A stretch of DNA of 64,000 nt from contig NZ_RHOI01000010.1 in assembly GCF_003946165.1 (NCBI RefSeq), positions 1 through 64,000 on the forward strand, in the 5' to 3' direction. Position 1 is the first letter of the stretch, and every line of letters begins with the position of its first letter. The position numbers and the translations under genes are program-made. Below the pieces are notes generated by a model. The model had not been told where the DNA came from and ran no database searches. It was given only the letters and a program-made list of their open reading frames with translations. The stretch is from Lacticaseibacillus baoqingensis (lineage in GTDB: Bacteria > Bacillota > Bacilli > Lactobacillales > Lactobacillaceae). This document shows positions 26,997 through 36,942 of this stretch, piece by piece.

Positions 26997-28439
26997 TTAG
27001 TTCATGCGCCGTTCGACGACGCCTAAAGCCCGCGTGAGAATGAAGGTCATGGCGAAGTAGATCAACGCCACGATCATCATTGGGAAGAACGGCTGGAACG
27101 ATGCACCTTGCACCGTTGAGCCTTCAAACATCAGCTCGCTAGCCCCGATCACAGATAAGACGGAGCTTTCCTTGATGTCGGTCACAAATTCGTTGCCTAA
27201 TGCCGGCCAGATGTTCTTGATGGCTTGCGGCAAGACCACGTATTGCGTGGTTTGCTTGCTGGACAAGCCAAGCGAACGGGCTGCTTCGGTTTGGCCGATT
27301 GGGACAGAGTTTAATCCCGAGCGGATGATCTCGGCGACATAAGCACCGGAGTTGATTCCCATAGCAATTGCCCCGGCAGTAAATGCGCTTAAGCTGAGGC
27401 CTAACACTTGCGTCCCGAAAAAGACGATGAACGCTTGTACCATTAAAGGTGTGCCGCGAATGAATTCAACATACACCGCACCAACAGCCTTGAGGATCCA
27501 GATCTTGCTGCGGCGCATCAAGGCGAGGATCGTGCCTAAAATGGTCCCGGCAATGACCGTCAAGAAGGCGAACAGCAAGGTGTTCAAAGCCCCTTTGACA
27601 AAGTAGTTGCCATATTTGTGCCAGAACCCATCAGATTGGTTTTGCAACGTGTAGGCTTGATTCAGGTATTTCTTCCACAAACCTTGTTTCTTCATTGAGT
27701 TGATCGAGCCATTGATCTGGTTGGTCAACGCCGTGTCGCCTTTAGGCAAAGCGACCACGGTTGGGGATGCGGAAGTGGCAAAGTGCGGATCGATCATGGT
27801 CAAGCTCTTATTTTTTTGCACGTAAGCGCCGGCGATGATCGAACTCATGACCCCGGCATCTAATTTGTTATAAGACACTTGGGCGACCACATCATTGGCT
27901 TTTTGTAAGCTGTGGATCTTGGCTCCGGGCAGTTGAGCTTTGGCGATCGCTTCTTGGGTGGTTTGTTTTTGCGCCCCGACGGTTGCCCCTTCAAAGTCGG
28001 CAACGTTTTTGTATTTCTTCTTATCCGCTTTGCGGATCACCACGATCTGCTTTTCGTACATATAGGGCTTGGAAAAGTTTACCTGTTTGGCACGCTCTGG
28101 TGTTTTGGACATCCCTGAGATGACCATATCGACTTTGCCGGTTTTCAAAGCGCCGATCAAAGCGTCAAAACCCATTTCCTTGATCTGTAATTTGACCCCG
28201 GCATCTTTGGCGATCTTCTTAGCCAAAGAAACGTCGGCACCAACGATCTTATCTTCACCATTGACGGTCGCATGAAATTCTAGCGGCGCGTAATCGGCGG
28301 ATAGGCCGACGGTGATATAGCCGCGGTCTTTGATCGCTTGTAAGCGGCTGGTGGCCGCATCTACTGGATGCGCGACGCCGGCGACGATGAATGCCAATCC
28401 GGCGATGAGGGCGAATGCCCACCGTTTCATTTTTCCCAT
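26997..28439 (-). CDS. Polar amino-acid ABC transporter, substrate-binding and permease domains fused
   Basis: A 480-residue fusion: signal/anchor (about 5-28), a periplasmic-type binding domain of family 3 ([16 protein letters not shown] through about residue 250), then a His/Glu/Gln-type permease (about 265-480) with the EAA-like loop [20 protein letters not shown]. Such fusions are common in Firmicutes. It would import a polar amino acid; the neighbouring argGH suggests arginine, citrulline or an acidic/basic amino acid, but binding residues were not analysed. No ATPase gene is adjacent, so it must use one encoded elsewhere. The start at 28439 has AGGAG 10 nt upstream; a second ATG at 28430 is possible. 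Confidence 0.88.
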   Translation of the reverse strand: MGKMKRWAFALIAGLAFIVAGVAHPVDAATSRLQAIKDRGYITVGLSADYAPLEFHATVNGEDKIVGADVSLAKKIAKDAGVKLQIKEMGFDALIGALKTGKVDMVISGMSKTPERAKQVNFSKPYMYEKQIVVIRKADKKKYKNVADFEGATVGAQKQTTQEAIAKAQLPGAKIHSLQKANDVVAQVSYNKLDAGVMSSIIAGAYVQKNKSLTMIDPHFATSASPTVVALPKGDTALTNQINGSINSMKKQGLWKKYLNQAYTLQNQSDGFWHKYGNYFVKGALNTLLFAFLTVIAGTILGTILALMRRSKIWILKAVGAVYVEFIRGTPLMVQAFIVFFGTQVLGLSLSAFTAGAIAMGINSGAYVAEIIRSGLNSVPIGQTEAARSLGLSSKQTTQYVVLPQAIKNIWPALGNEFVTDIKESSVLSVIGASELMFEGSTVQGASFQPFFPMMIVALIYFAMTFILTRALGVVERRMN

Positions 28440-28472
28440 ATCCTGCCAACTCCTAAAAGTGAATTTTTATTG

Positions 28473-28501
28473 AATATATACCCAATTGGCGGAATATGCA
28501 A
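28473..28501 (-). promoter_or_regulatory. Promoter of the amino-acid ABC gene
   Basis: On the minus strand TTGCAT and TATATT are separated by 17 nt, just after the stop of the hydrolase gene and 34 nt before the ABC start codon. Confidence 0.7.
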
Positions 28502-28525
28502 GCTTTTTGAGAAAATATACAAAAA

Positions 28526-29197
28526 TTATTCAGTTCGATATGGTTGCAAAAATGCGGCTATATAGTGGTAGAACTGCTCATTGTCTTTGACATAAGATGA
28601 ATGCGTCGCATTAGGGACAATCCGTAAAATCGAAGTGGGGATCCCACTGGCGATCGCGACGGTTTCTTCTTTTTTGATCACGTCTTTGGCCCCAGCGATG
28701 ACAAACGCTTGGGCACTGATGCGGCTCAAGGTGGTGATATCGATGTGCGGTTCATTCAGCATCAGCGCCAACTTAGGATCAGGATGCCGCCAGTTGGCTA
28801 ATTTCACTCCGATGCGGCTGGTGAACTTGACCCCTTCTGGCGTGAGGTTGCCGCCTGCCAAGACGATTTTGTGCACTTGTGCTGGCCGTTGACTCGCCAC
28901 TAACATCGTGACGACCGCCCCATCTGAAAAACCGACTAAGTTCAAGTCATGCAAATGCAAGGCGTCAGCAAACGCCATCACGTCATCTGCCATCAATTGA
29001 TACGATAACGGCAGGCCGTGTTGACTCTGACCATGATCACGGCTGTCCAGCGCATACACCGTGTAGTCACGGGCAAGTTTTGGAATCATGTCTGTAAAGA
29101 GACTATGGTCTTCGCCATTGCCATGTAACAGCAGCAGCGGTTGGCCGTGACCGGTTTGCGTGTAGAATAAACGAATTTGATTAACGGTGATTTCCAT
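28526..29197 (-). CDS. Alpha/beta hydrolase
   Basis: A 223-residue soluble hydrolase. GFSDGA contains the nucleophile Ser, GAKDVI the likely acid, and NATHSSYV the catalytic His; LLLHGNGED forms the oxyanion-hole region. All three triad residues are present. It is short for the family (usually 250-300), consistent with a small lid. Substrate unknown. It diverges from walR across about 190 nt. Confidence 0.82.
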   Translation of the reverse strand: MEITVNQIRLFYTQTGHGQPLLLLHGNGEDHSLFTDMIPKLARDYTVYALDSRDHGQSQHGLPLSYQLMADDVMAFADALHLHDLNLVGFSDGAVVTMLVASQRPAQVHKIVLAGGNLTPEGVKFTSRIGVKLANWRHPDPKLALMLNEPHIDITTLSRISAQAFVIAGAKDVIKKEETVAIASGIPTSILRIVPNATHSSYVKDNEQFYHYIAAFLQPYRTE

Positions 29198-29229
29198 GCG
29201 GTTTCCTCCATAAATCCCTCTAGATTTCT

Positions 29230-29257
29230 ATTGTACGCCTTTGCCATAGGCGCGCAA
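29230..29257 (-). promoter_or_regulatory. Putative promoter of the hydrolase gene
   Basis: On the minus strand TTGCGC and TACAAT are separated by 16 nt, 32 nt before the start codon. Confidence 0.5.
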
Positions 29258-29321
29258 AAGGGCTGATCAGATCATCAGCTGCATCCGGTACAAGGCGCAT
29301 TGGCTGGATTTAGGCGCGCTT

Positions 29322-29350
29322 TTGCCGGTACGGGCAGAAACCGGTATAAT
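29322..29350 (+). promoter_or_regulatory. Promoter of the walRK operon
   Basis: TTGCCG, a 17-nt spacer and a perfect TATAAT, 33 nt before the walR start. Confidence 0.82.
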
Positions 29351-29383
29351 AGAGACAATAAAGCCGAGGAGGGCCTATACTAT

Positions 29384-30094
29384 ATGGCAAAAAAGATCCT
29401 GGTGGTTGATGATGAAAAACCCATCTCTGATATCGTAAAATTTAATTTAACTAAAGAAGGTTATGCTGTTGTCACGGCTTATGACGGTGAAGAAGCACTA
29501 GCTAAAGTCGAGGAGGAAAATCCCGATTTGATCTTGCTGGATCTGATGCTGCCGAAGATCGACGGTTTGGAAGTGGCGCGGCAAGTACGCAAAGACCACG
29601 ACACCCCGATCATCATGTTGACCGCTAAGGATTCAGAGATCGATAAGGTCTTAGGGTTGGAAATGGGTGCGGATGACTATGTGACCAAGCCATTTTCCAA
29701 TCGTGAATTAGTGGCGCGGGTCAAGGCCAATTTACGCCGGCAAACCGCCAATGCCCAGGCACAAGAGCCTGATGATGAGAACAAAGATCTAACCGTTGGT
29801 GATTTAACGATCCATCCAGATGCCTATACCGTTTCAAAACGCGGTGAAAAAATCGAGTTGACGAACCGTGAATTTGAACTGTTGCACTATCTCGCCCGGC
29901 ATCTGGGCCAAGTGATGACCCGTGAGCATCTGCTCCAAACGGTTTGGGGCTATGATTATTTCGGTGACGTGCGGACCGTTGATGTGACGGTGCGGCGGTT
30001 GCGGGAGAAGATTGAAGACAGTCCCTCACATCCTGAGTGGCTCGTCACCCGGCGCGGGGTTGGCTATTACCTGCGCAATCCAGATGCAGAATAG
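29384..30094 (+). CDS. walR: Response regulator WalR (YycF)
   Basis: Essential OmpR-family regulator of cell-wall metabolism. The 236-residue protein has VVDDE, phospho-acceptor Asp53 in [16 protein letters not shown], Lys in [12 protein letters not shown], and a winged-helix domain ending in [10 protein letters not shown]. Identity is secured by gene order: walK, yycH, yycI, walJ and htrA follow, the order seen in many Firmicutes. ATG 29384 follows GAGGAGGG. Confidence 0.96.
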   Translation: MAKKILVVDDEKPISDIVKFNLTKEGYAVVTAYDGEEALAKVEEENPDLILLDLMLPKIDGLEVARQVRKDHDTPIIMLTAKDSEIDKVLGLEMGADDYVTKPFSNRELVARVKANLRRQTANAQAQEPDDENKDLTVGDLTIHPDAYTVSKRGEKIELTNREFELLHYLARHLGQVMTREHLLQTVWGYDYFGDVRTVDVTVRRLREKIEDSPSHPEWLVTRRGVGYYLRNPDAE

Positions 30095-30115
30095 CATCTT
30101 TTCACAGGAGTAATC

Positions 30116-32020
30116 ATGAACAAAAAGATCCGCTTTTTTTCATCGATCCATTTTAAAATCGCGCTGGTGTTTATCCTGTTACTGTTGGTAACTGTGGAGC
30201 TCATTGGCGCGTATTTTGTGCGCTCGTTGGAACAGCAAAATGTTGAAACGTTCAAGACAAGCTTAAATGTGGATACCTATATTCAAAATAAGCTAGGTGC
30301 TGACTTGATGCGTACCGACACCAGTGCGGCCAATGCCGACATCAAAACCACGATCAATCAAGCGGAGATCACCAATACCGCTGAGTTGCAGGTGGTGGAT
30401 GCCAAAGGGACGATCCGCGCTAATTCAAACATCAATGATCAGTCAGACATTGGCCAAAAGTCGGCGTCTGGTAACGTTAAGTCGGTGTTATATAACGGCC
30501 AGATCTTTGAAGGCTTCCAGTATGGAGATAACACAGGCTCCACTTATACCAAGATCATTCCGCTGAAAAACCCGAATGCCACAGGTGACGGCAGCTCCGT
30601 GATCGGTGCGATCGTGATCAGTGCATCGATGGACTCAGTTTATGCCAATATCAATAAGATCGTGCGGATCTTCTTGATCGCCAGTCTTGTGGCGGTGGTC
30701 TTAGGCACCTTGATCTCGATCGCGATCTCGCGGGCGATCACCCGGCCGATCGACGAAATGAAAAAGCAAGCGATCCGGATGGCCCGTGGGGATTATTCTG
30801 GGCAAGTGCGCATTCACGGGCAAGACGAACTTGGCCAATTAGCCGTTGCTGTCAACAACTTGTCGGTACGGGTCGAAGAGGCACAAGAAGCTAGTGAAGC
30901 CGAACGGCGGCGATTAGATTCAGTTTTAGCCCACATGACAGATGGGGTCATCGCCACTGATCGCCGTGGCAATGTGATCATCATCAATGAAACTGCGCTA
31001 GATATGTTAAGTACGCGCAACGAAGATGTCATTGGCTTATCTATCTTGAAGTTGTTGAATATCGCCAAAGACTACACGTTGCGCGATTTACTCGAAAGCC
31101 AACAGGAGCTGTTGCTGGATTTTTCAGAGCAAGCTGATCATGATTTGATCTTGCGCGTGGACTTTTCATTGATCCAACGTGAAACTGGCTTTATTTCCGG
31201 CTTGGTTGCCGTGTTACATGATGTCACTGAGCAACAAAAGAATGAACGGGAACGCCGCGAATTTGTGTCTAATGTGTCGCATGAGTTGCGCACCCCTTTG
31301 ACGTCGATGCGCAGTTATATCGAGGCGCTGTCCGATGGGGCATGGCAAGATCCAGAAATCGCACCGCAGTTTTTGAAAGTGACACAAGAAGAAACGGATC
31401 GGATGATCCGAATGATCAATGACTTGCTGAGTCTGTCGCGAATGGATTCTGGCACCAGCAAGATCGAATTGGAGACGATCAACCTCAATGAGTTCTTCAA
31501 CTATATCCTGGACCGCTTTGATATGATGCTTAAAACCGACAACGAAAGTGCTGGGAATGACAATAATCGGGTCCAACCGCTGCCATCCAGCCGCAAGAAG
31601 CGCTATACGATTCGGCGCGAGATCACTAAACGCGATTTATGGGTCGAAGTGGACCAAGACAAATTCATGCAAGTGATCGATAATATCATGAATAATGCGA
31701 TCAAGTATTCTCCTGAAGGCGGGGTGATCACCGCGCGGCTGGTTGAAACGCATAATCACGTGATCCTATCGATCACCGATCAAGGCTTAGGGATTCCGCG
31801 CAAGGATATCAACAAAGTCTTTGATCGGTTCTATCGGGTCGATAAAGCCCGTTCTCGCCAACAAGGCGGGACCGGATTAGGGTTGGCTATTTCCAAGGAA
31901 GTTGTTGAAGCATTGGGTGGGCGCATTTGGGTCGACTCTCAAGAAGGAAAAGGCTCAACGTTTTACATCTCTTTGCCATATGAGCCGCTAGAGGAAGGGG
32001 ATGACTGGGATGAAGCTTAG
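30116..32020 (+). CDS. walK: Sensor histidine kinase WalK (YycG)
   Basis: A 634-residue membrane kinase: helix 1 (about 12-34), outside domain, helix 2 (about 183-205), HAMP, PAS (SVLAHMTDGVIATDRRG, about 263-370), HisKA with VSNVSHELRTPLTSMRSY (phospho-His near residue 388) and HATPase with NNAIKYSPEGG and GGTGLGLAISKEV. Full-length and intact. YycH and YycI, encoded next, are its membrane regulators. An overlap of about 10 nt with yycH suggests coupling. Confidence 0.96.
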   Translation: MNKKIRFFSSIHFKIALVFILLLLVTVELIGAYFVRSLEQQNVETFKTSLNVDTYIQNKLGADLMRTDTSAANADIKTTINQAEITNTAELQVVDAKGTIRANSNINDQSDIGQKSASGNVKSVLYNGQIFEGFQYGDNTGSTYTKIIPLKNPNATGDGSSVIGAIVISASMDSVYANINKIVRIFLIASLVAVVLGTLISIAISRAITRPIDEMKKQAIRMARGDYSGQVRIHGQDELGQLAVAVNNLSVRVEEAQEASEAERRRLDSVLAHMTDGVIATDRRGNVIIINETALDMLSTRNEDVIGLSILKLLNIAKDYTLRDLLESQQELLLDFSEQADHDLILRVDFSLIQRETGFISGLVAVLHDVTEQQKNERERREFVSNVSHELRTPLTSMRSYIEALSDGAWQDPEIAPQFLKVTQEETDRMIRMINDLLSLSRMDSGTSKIELETINLNEFFNYILDRFDMMLKTDNESAGNDNNRVQPLPSSRKKRYTIRREITKRDLWVEVDQDKFMQVIDNIMNNAIKYSPEGGVITARLVETHNHVILSITDQGLGIPRKDINKVFDRFYRVDKARSRQQGGTGLGLAISKEVVEALGGRIWVDSQEGKGSTFYISLPYEPLEEGDDWDEA

Positions 32021-33371
32021 TGGGTGGTTATTACGAGTCGCCTTGATCGCCATGATCGCAGTATCGTTAGTCTTCACCTGGTTGATCTGGCAAAACCCTT
32101 CACGTTTAGGACACCAAGAAGCTACTGTCACCACCAAGCGGAAAGAAGATCCGGATGTGGCTAAAAATGCCGGGATCGTTTTTTCGCCGACGACCGTATA
32201 TTATCAGCACGAAAATCAAAAAACCTGGTTGTTTTCGCCAGATGACAACGTTGCACTTAACGTCCGCAATGCGATCCATTCTTGGCGATTAGGGTCGGTC
32301 ACCAATGGCGGCAAGCTCACGACCAGCGAGTATAACGCGTTGCTTAGTACCAATGACAGCCTACAGCTGTTGTACTCAGACCAAATGGCGTATCAGACCT
32401 TCAACGCACACTTTTTCACCAAAAAAGCGACGGCCACGAATGCGGACTTTACCTTTAACCGGCTGTTATTGTCTTTGAGTGGGCATAGTGACCAGTTAGT
32501 GTTCATTAACGATGCCAATCGGACGATCCACACCGGCAAGCTCACGCATGGCCAATTGGCGGCATTGCAACGCTTGATCAACAAAGCCGCAATCACTGGC
32601 AAATCCGTCACTGAGCGTCGGTTAGCCAACGGCCGGCAGATCCCGATCTTTACCGACAACGTTGCACTGCAACCATACGTCTACTTGTTAGATCAGCAAA
32701 GTGCCAACCACTATGTGTCCTTGTTGATGCCAGCCACAGCTGCCAGCTCAGTAGATGCGCGGGAAATCGGGGCAGATACGGTGTACACGGCGGGAACGGA
32801 TTATCGCTTGACATTAGATACAGATACGGATGTCTTACAATTTGACGATACCGGAACCGCTACCCCAGCCAAAAGCCTAGCCACTAACTTGAATAAGGCT
32901 TATGCCGCATTAGGGTCGTTAAATTTGTTAGGGCTCAATAGCATGCGCTATGCGCATTATCATAGTGCGACTAAAACGGTGACGTATCGTTCATATGCCC
33001 AAGGATTACCAATTTTTAACCAAGACTATTACGGGCGGGTGACCGTGGCGAACACGAGTAATGGCCAGCAGATGTTTTTTTCCACCAATAATTTGACCGT
33101 GCCGATCCCCACGGATCAAAACGCCACCACTTTACCGCCGACGCAGGCCGTCTTTGATCAGCTGCAAGCCAGTGGGTATAATGCGGACACGATCGAAGAT
33201 ATCACCCTTGGCTATTATTGGGCTAAGCAAGATGAAAACTCGCAGGTGGTCAATTTGACGCCGACGTATTTCGTTGAGATCGGTGGCAAATACCGCCGTT
33301 ATGATCAGTGGCCGCGCCTAAATGCCGCCGCCAAAAAAGCTAATACTGCGCCGACTGCGGCGCAAGAGTAG
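32010..33371 (+). CDS. yycH: WalRK regulatory protein YycH
   Basis: A 453-residue protein with one N-terminal membrane helix (about residues 8-26) and a large extracellular domain, the YycH layout. YycH with YycI modulates WalK from outside. The ATG at 32010 is preferred to the ATG at 32001 because GAGGAAGGGG ends 9 nt before it. Sequence conservation in this family is low, so the call rests on position, size and topology. Starts inside the end of walK. Confidence 0.9.
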   Translation: MKLSGWLLRVALIAMIAVSLVFTWLIWQNPSRLGHQEATVTTKRKEDPDVAKNAGIVFSPTTVYYQHENQKTWLFSPDDNVALNVRNAIHSWRLGSVTNGGKLTTSEYNALLSTNDSLQLLYSDQMAYQTFNAHFFTKKATATNADFTFNRLLLSLSGHSDQLVFINDANRTIHTGKLTHGQLAALQRLINKAAITGKSVTERRLANGRQIPIFTDNVALQPYVYLLDQQSANHYVSLLMPATAASSVDAREIGADTVYTAGTDYRLTLDTDTDVLQFDDTGTATPAKSLATNLNKAYAALGSLNLLGLNSMRYAHYHSATKTVTYRSYAQGLPIFNQDYYGRVTVANTSNGQQMFFSTNNLTVPIPTDQNATTLPPTQAVFDQLQASGYNADTIEDITLGYYWAKQDENSQVVNLTPTYFVEIGGKYRRYDQWPRLNAAAKKANTAPTAAQE

Positions 33372-33380
33372 GAGGGCAAC

Positions 33381-34172
33381 ATGGATTTTAGACGGATCGA
33401 GTGGATCTTTTTGATCGTCTTCGTGGGCCTGAATATATTCTTAGGGATCAGCTTCTTTCAAAGTCAAGAAGTGGATCAAGCCGTCAGCGAGTCGACCAAT
33501 AGTGAGATCGTTGCGGATATTCAACGCGATCAGATCAAGCTGCCGCAATTAAGTACCAAAACACCTACCGGAGGCTATTTGGCCTCGCAAGCCAACAACG
33601 TCTTAATGAATAATCGCTCACAATTAGTTGATATCGACACAACGATCACGAATAACAGTACCTTGCACGCCACCTTGCGCGCGCCGCTGCCAGTGAAAAA
33701 AGACAAAGCGGTGGCGACATTGAAGGCTTGGATGCAAGCACCTGAGCACGTTTTGTATGGTCGTCATTATCAGTATGCCGAAAGTTTGTCGAGTGGGAAT
33801 CATTATGTCTTTAGTCAACAGATCCAAGGTCATAAGATCTATGATCGCCGGGCGCAGATTACGTTTTCAGTTGCCAATGGCAAGCTGACCGGCTATACGC
33901 AGACTTATATTGCTAAGATGTCCGTATTGAAAAGCAATGTTGAGCTTACGTCAGCGCAAGAAGCAGTATTGACGTTATATAAAGACAATGAACTAGCCAA
34001 TAATGCCAAGGTCGAATGGGTAGAGCTGGCTTACAACTACTTGCTTGATACTAAAGGCAGTACGGTTTATGTTCCGACTTGGTTCGTCGGCGTCGAAAAC
34101 CAAGGCGCTAAGAGTGTGACCATTAAGAAACTTAACGCGATCACTAAGACCGTCGTGAAAGAAAGAGACTAA
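33381..34172 (+). CDS. yycI: WalRK regulatory protein YycI
   Basis: A 263-residue protein with an N-terminal helix (about residues 8-25; MDFRRIEWIFLIVFVGLNIF is the typical YycI start) and an extracellular domain. The start follows AGGAGGG, 9 nt after yycH. A strong terminator follows, so the walRK-yycHI operon can end here, separate from walJ. Confidence 0.92.
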   Translation: MDFRRIEWIFLIVFVGLNIFLGISFFQSQEVDQAVSESTNSEIVADIQRDQIKLPQLSTKTPTGGYLASQANNVLMNNRSQLVDIDTTITNNSTLHATLRAPLPVKKDKAVATLKAWMQAPEHVLYGRHYQYAESLSSGNHYVFSQQIQGHKIYDRRAQITFSVANGKLTGYTQTYIAKMSVLKSNVELTSAQEAVLTLYKDNELANNAKVEWVELAYNYLLDTKGSTVYVPTWFVGVENQGAKSVTIKKLNAITKTVVKERD

Positions 34173-34190
34173 GATTAATGTGGTGAGAGC

Positions 34191-34237
34191 GTTCCGTTAA
34201 GTATTGAAGTTGCGATACTTAACGGAACTTTCTTTTT
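34191..34237 (+). terminator. Terminator after yycI
   Basis: GTTCCGTTAAGTAT and ATACTTAACGGAAC form a perfect 14-bp stem, followed by TTTCTTTTT. It separates walJ from the upstream operon. Confidence 0.88.
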
Positions 34238-34432
34238 GTGCGGGGCTCTGAATCGGCGCTGTTGTAAATGGTTGTTGGCCCAATGCCGATCTAGCGTGTG
34301 TGCTTGGTGGCAGCCACAAAAGCCATGCCGCATACGATGGTGGGGGTTTTGTGGTAGGATTAAGGCAATAAGAAGAATTGTCCGGCTCACGTGGTTTTGG
34401 TGGGTGTGGACGTATAGAAGGGGAGCAGCAGT

Positions 34433-35248
34433 TTGACGGAAGATTTTGGCATGCGCGTCAGTGTTTTAGCCAGCTCAAGTTCGGGCAATGAAACGTATAT
34501 TGAGACGCCAAGTCACAAGGTGTTAGTCGATGCAGGCTTTTCAGGAAAAAAATTGGCGGCGATGATGCAAAGCATTGGGCGTGATCTGGCTGATGTGGAT
34601 AGTCTATTTTTGACTCATGAACATTCAGATCATAGCAAAGGCGTCGGTGTATTGACTCGGCGGTATCCGGGAATGACTTTGTATGCCAATCAGCGCACGT
34701 TAGAGGCCTTGCCTGCAAGTATTGGGAAGTTATCGGCTCAACAAGTGAAACTTTTTGAACCAGGAGAAACCATGAGCTTAGGGGATCTTGATATCGAAAG
34801 TTTTGGGGTTTCACATGATGCTGCGCAGGCGCAATTTTATCAGTTCCATCATGACGATAAAGCATTCGCGATCTTAACGGATACCGGCTATGTTTCTGAT
34901 CGCGTCGCTGGGACCATTCGGGATGCGGATGCTTTGGTGATGGAATGCAATCATGACCTTGAAATGCTACGGATGGGGCCTTATCCGTGGCCATTGAAAC
35001 AACGTATTTTAAGTGATACCGGCCATTTATCCAATGAAGATGGCGCCAATGCGATCATGGATGTGATCGGAACGCGGACTAAACGCGTTTACTTAGGCCA
35101 TTTATCCCCGCATAACAATATGAAAGAGTTGGCCCACTTAACCGTGGCCAGCATGTTAAAAGAGCAAGGTTTAGGCGTCGGTCGAGATTTTGATGTTTAT
35201 GATACGGACCCGGCTGTTGCCGATCCGATGTTTACAGTCGGGGCCTAG
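34433..35248 (+). CDS. walJ: MBL-fold metallohydrolase WalJ (YycJ)
   Basis: A 271-residue metallo-beta-lactamase-fold protein: VSVLASSSSGNETYIETP at the start, the zinc motif THEHSDHSKG (HxHxDH) near residues 60-70, and later DTGYVSD, SDTGHLSNED and LGHLSPHNN. WalJ proteins are nucleases linked to coordination of DNA replication and cell division. TTG at 34433 is preferred because AAGGGGAG lies 8 nt upstream; an ATG at 34451 would remove six residues. It lies after a terminator, so it likely has its own promoter, which I could not place. Confidence 0.92.
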   Translation: MTEDFGMRVSVLASSSSGNETYIETPSHKVLVDAGFSGKKLAAMMQSIGRDLADVDSLFLTHEHSDHSKGVGVLTRRYPGMTLYANQRTLEALPASIGKLSAQQVKLFEPGETMSLGDLDIESFGVSHDAAQAQFYQFHHDDKAFAILTDTGYVSDRVAGTIRDADALVMECNHDLEMLRMGPYPWPLKQRILSDTGHLSNEDGANAIMDVIGTRTKRVYLGHLSPHNNMKELAHLTVASMLKEQGLGVGRDFDVYDTDPAVADPMFTVGA

Positions 35249-35256
35249 CATCTTCT

Positions 35257-35285
35257 TTGGTGCCTACTGACAAGGCAGGTATAAT
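35257..35285 (+). promoter_or_regulatory. Strong promoter between walJ and htrA
   Basis: TTGGTG, a 17-nt spacer and a perfect TATAAT. The predicted transcript begins near 35292 and meets a terminator-like hairpin about 20 nt later. Confidence 0.72.
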
Positions 35286-35291
35286 AAGGTT

Positions 35292-35349
35292 AAGACCAAG
35301 CGGGTGTGAGCCGGCGGCGGTACTTAGGTATCGTCGCCGGCTTGTTTTT
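35292..35349 (+). ncRNA. Candidate short leader or small RNA upstream of htrA
   Basis: From the predicted start to the T run is about 58 nt. It contains a GC-rich hairpin (AGCCGGCGGCG with CGTCGCCGGCT, 35309-35342) followed by TGTTTTT. The 5' AAGACC can also pair with GGTCTT at 35352-35357, beyond the T run, giving an alternative fold. It may be a small RNA, an attenuator of htrA, or simply the walJ terminator. Confidence 0.4.
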
Positions 35350-35441
35350 CCGGTCTTATCCGCGGAATATTCATAATTTCATCAAATACTGTCAGTAGTA
35401 TTAAGACTGTCAATAAGGATCGTAGTCGAGGAGGATCAGAC

Positions 35442-36788
35442 ATGGATAATCAATCTCACAATTTTCAGGAGCAAGAACCTGGAAAGCCAACCAAAAAAAA
35501 GAATAACCTGAAGCAAACTGCGATTGTCGCAGTTGTGGCGGCAGTTATTGGTGGTGGCGTTGGTGGCGGAGCTGCTTATTGGGGACTCAAGGCTGCTAAC
35601 AGTGCTGATCTTGGGGTTGCGTCCACAACACAAAAATCTGGTACGACGCAGGTTTCGAATGTCTCTGTTAACGAAAGCAGTGCCAGTTCGGCGGCGTTTG
35701 CTAAAGTGAAAAAATCAGTAGTTTCCGTGGTCAATTTGCAAAAGGCCCAAAGTACCAGCAGCGGGTTGGATGATTTTGGCGATTTCTTTGGGGAATCAGG
35801 GAACTCGAATTCAAATGGCAACAGTGCTAATTCCGGCTCCTCCAGCTCAGATCTAGAAGAATACAGTGAAGGTTCTGGGGTCATTTATCAAAAGAAAGAC
35901 GGCAAGGCTTATATTGTCACGAATAATCATGTGGTATCCGGTTCGGATGCTTTGGAAGTGATCTTGAGTGATGGCACCAAGTTGACTGCAACCAAAGTGG
36001 GGACCGATGAAACTAGCGATTTGGCCGTATTGTCTATCGATGGCAGCAAGATCTCAACAGTGGCTAGTTTCGGAGATTCAAGTAAGTTGAATGCTGGGCA
36101 AACCGTCTTAGCGATCGGCTCGCCGTTAGGGTCGCAATACGCCACTTCAGTCACGCAAGGGATCGTCAGTGCTACGAATCGGACCGTTGACGTGACCGAT
36201 GAAAATACTGGCCAAACCACGGGTCAAGCCACGGTCATCCAAACTGATGCCGCGATCAATTCCGGTAATTCTGGTGGCCCGCTGATCAACTTGTCAGGCC
36301 AAGTTATTGGGATCAATTCAATGAAGTTATCTGGGTCGACCAGTTCGGATTCTGCCACGATTGAAGGGATGGGTTTTGCGATCCCAAGTGATGAAGTTGT
36401 GTCGATCATCAATCAGCTGGTCGCTAATGGGAAGGTCGTGCGGCCGGCATTAGGCGTTGAAGTGCGTGATTTATCTAGTGTGACTGCCTCCCAGCAAAAG
36501 TCCGTCTTAAAATTGCCAACCACGGTGACAGATGGCGCCGTTTTGGCCGGCTTTACCAGCGGCAGTATCGCTAAAACGGCTGGTTTAAAGCAATATGATG
36601 TGATCGTGGGCATCGATTCAGACACCGTGACTGGCGTCGCAGACTTGCGCACGGCACTATATAAGCATCAAGTTGGCGATACGGTGAAAATCACCTATTA
36701 CCATGAAGGTGAGAAAAAGACGGTCAATGTGAAGCTAAGTGAGACCACAGCAAGCAATAGTACCTCTGATCAAAGCAACAGTAATTAA
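35442..36788 (+). CDS. htrA: Serine protease HtrA (DegP type), membrane-anchored
   Basis: Surface quality-control protease. The 448-residue protein has a cytoplasmic basic start, one membrane helix (about 25-48), a Ser/Asn-rich linker, then the trypsin-like domain with His163 (VTNNHVVSG), Asp193 (TSDLAVL) and Ser277 (NSGNSGGPL), and a C-terminal PDZ domain (about 325-430). The tail is Ser/Asn-rich. ATG 35442 follows GAGGAGG. It usually sits directly downstream of walJ, as here. Two ACTGTCA repeats (35388 and 35406) lie in its upstream region, meaning unknown. Confidence 0.95.
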   Translation: MDNQSHNFQEQEPGKPTKKKNNLKQTAIVAVVAAVIGGGVGGGAAYWGLKAANSADLGVASTTQKSGTTQVSNVSVNESSASSAAFAKVKKSVVSVVNLQKAQSTSSGLDDFGDFFGESGNSNSNGNSANSGSSSSDLEEYSEGSGVIYQKKDGKAYIVTNNHVVSGSDALEVILSDGTKLTATKVGTDETSDLAVLSIDGSKISTVASFGDSSKLNAGQTVLAIGSPLGSQYATSVTQGIVSATNRTVDVTDENTGQTTGQATVIQTDAAINSGNSGGPLINLSGQVIGINSMKLSGSTSSDSATIEGMGFAIPSDEVVSIINQLVANGKVVRPALGVEVRDLSSVTASQQKSVLKLPTTVTDGAVLAGFTSGSIAKTAGLKQYDVIVGIDSDTVTGVADLRTALYKHQVGDTVKITYYHEGEKKTVNVKLSETTASNSTSDQSNSN

Positions 36789-36815
36789 GGCAATGCCAGT
36801 GGCAATGCCTATACA

Positions 36816-36868
36816 GCGCCTTGGAACCGCGATTCCTTTATTGGATCGTGGGTTCAAGGCGTTTTTTG
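36816..36868 (+). terminator. Terminator after htrA
   Basis: GCGCCTTGG...GCGATTCC pairs imperfectly with GGATCG...CAAGGCG and is followed by TTTTTT. Its core resembles the hairpins at 37826, 38510 and 50836. Confidence 0.82.
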
Positions 36869-36942
36869 CAGTCAGGGATGGCGAGCAAACGATTAATGTC
36901 CAAGGCGTTTTTGACCAGAATGTTCAGCTCTGAGTTGTCAAG

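Noticed and set aside
34458-34994. 178-codon open frame opposite walJ
   Set aside because: Opposite strand of an intact metallohydrolase gene; no start signal or motif.
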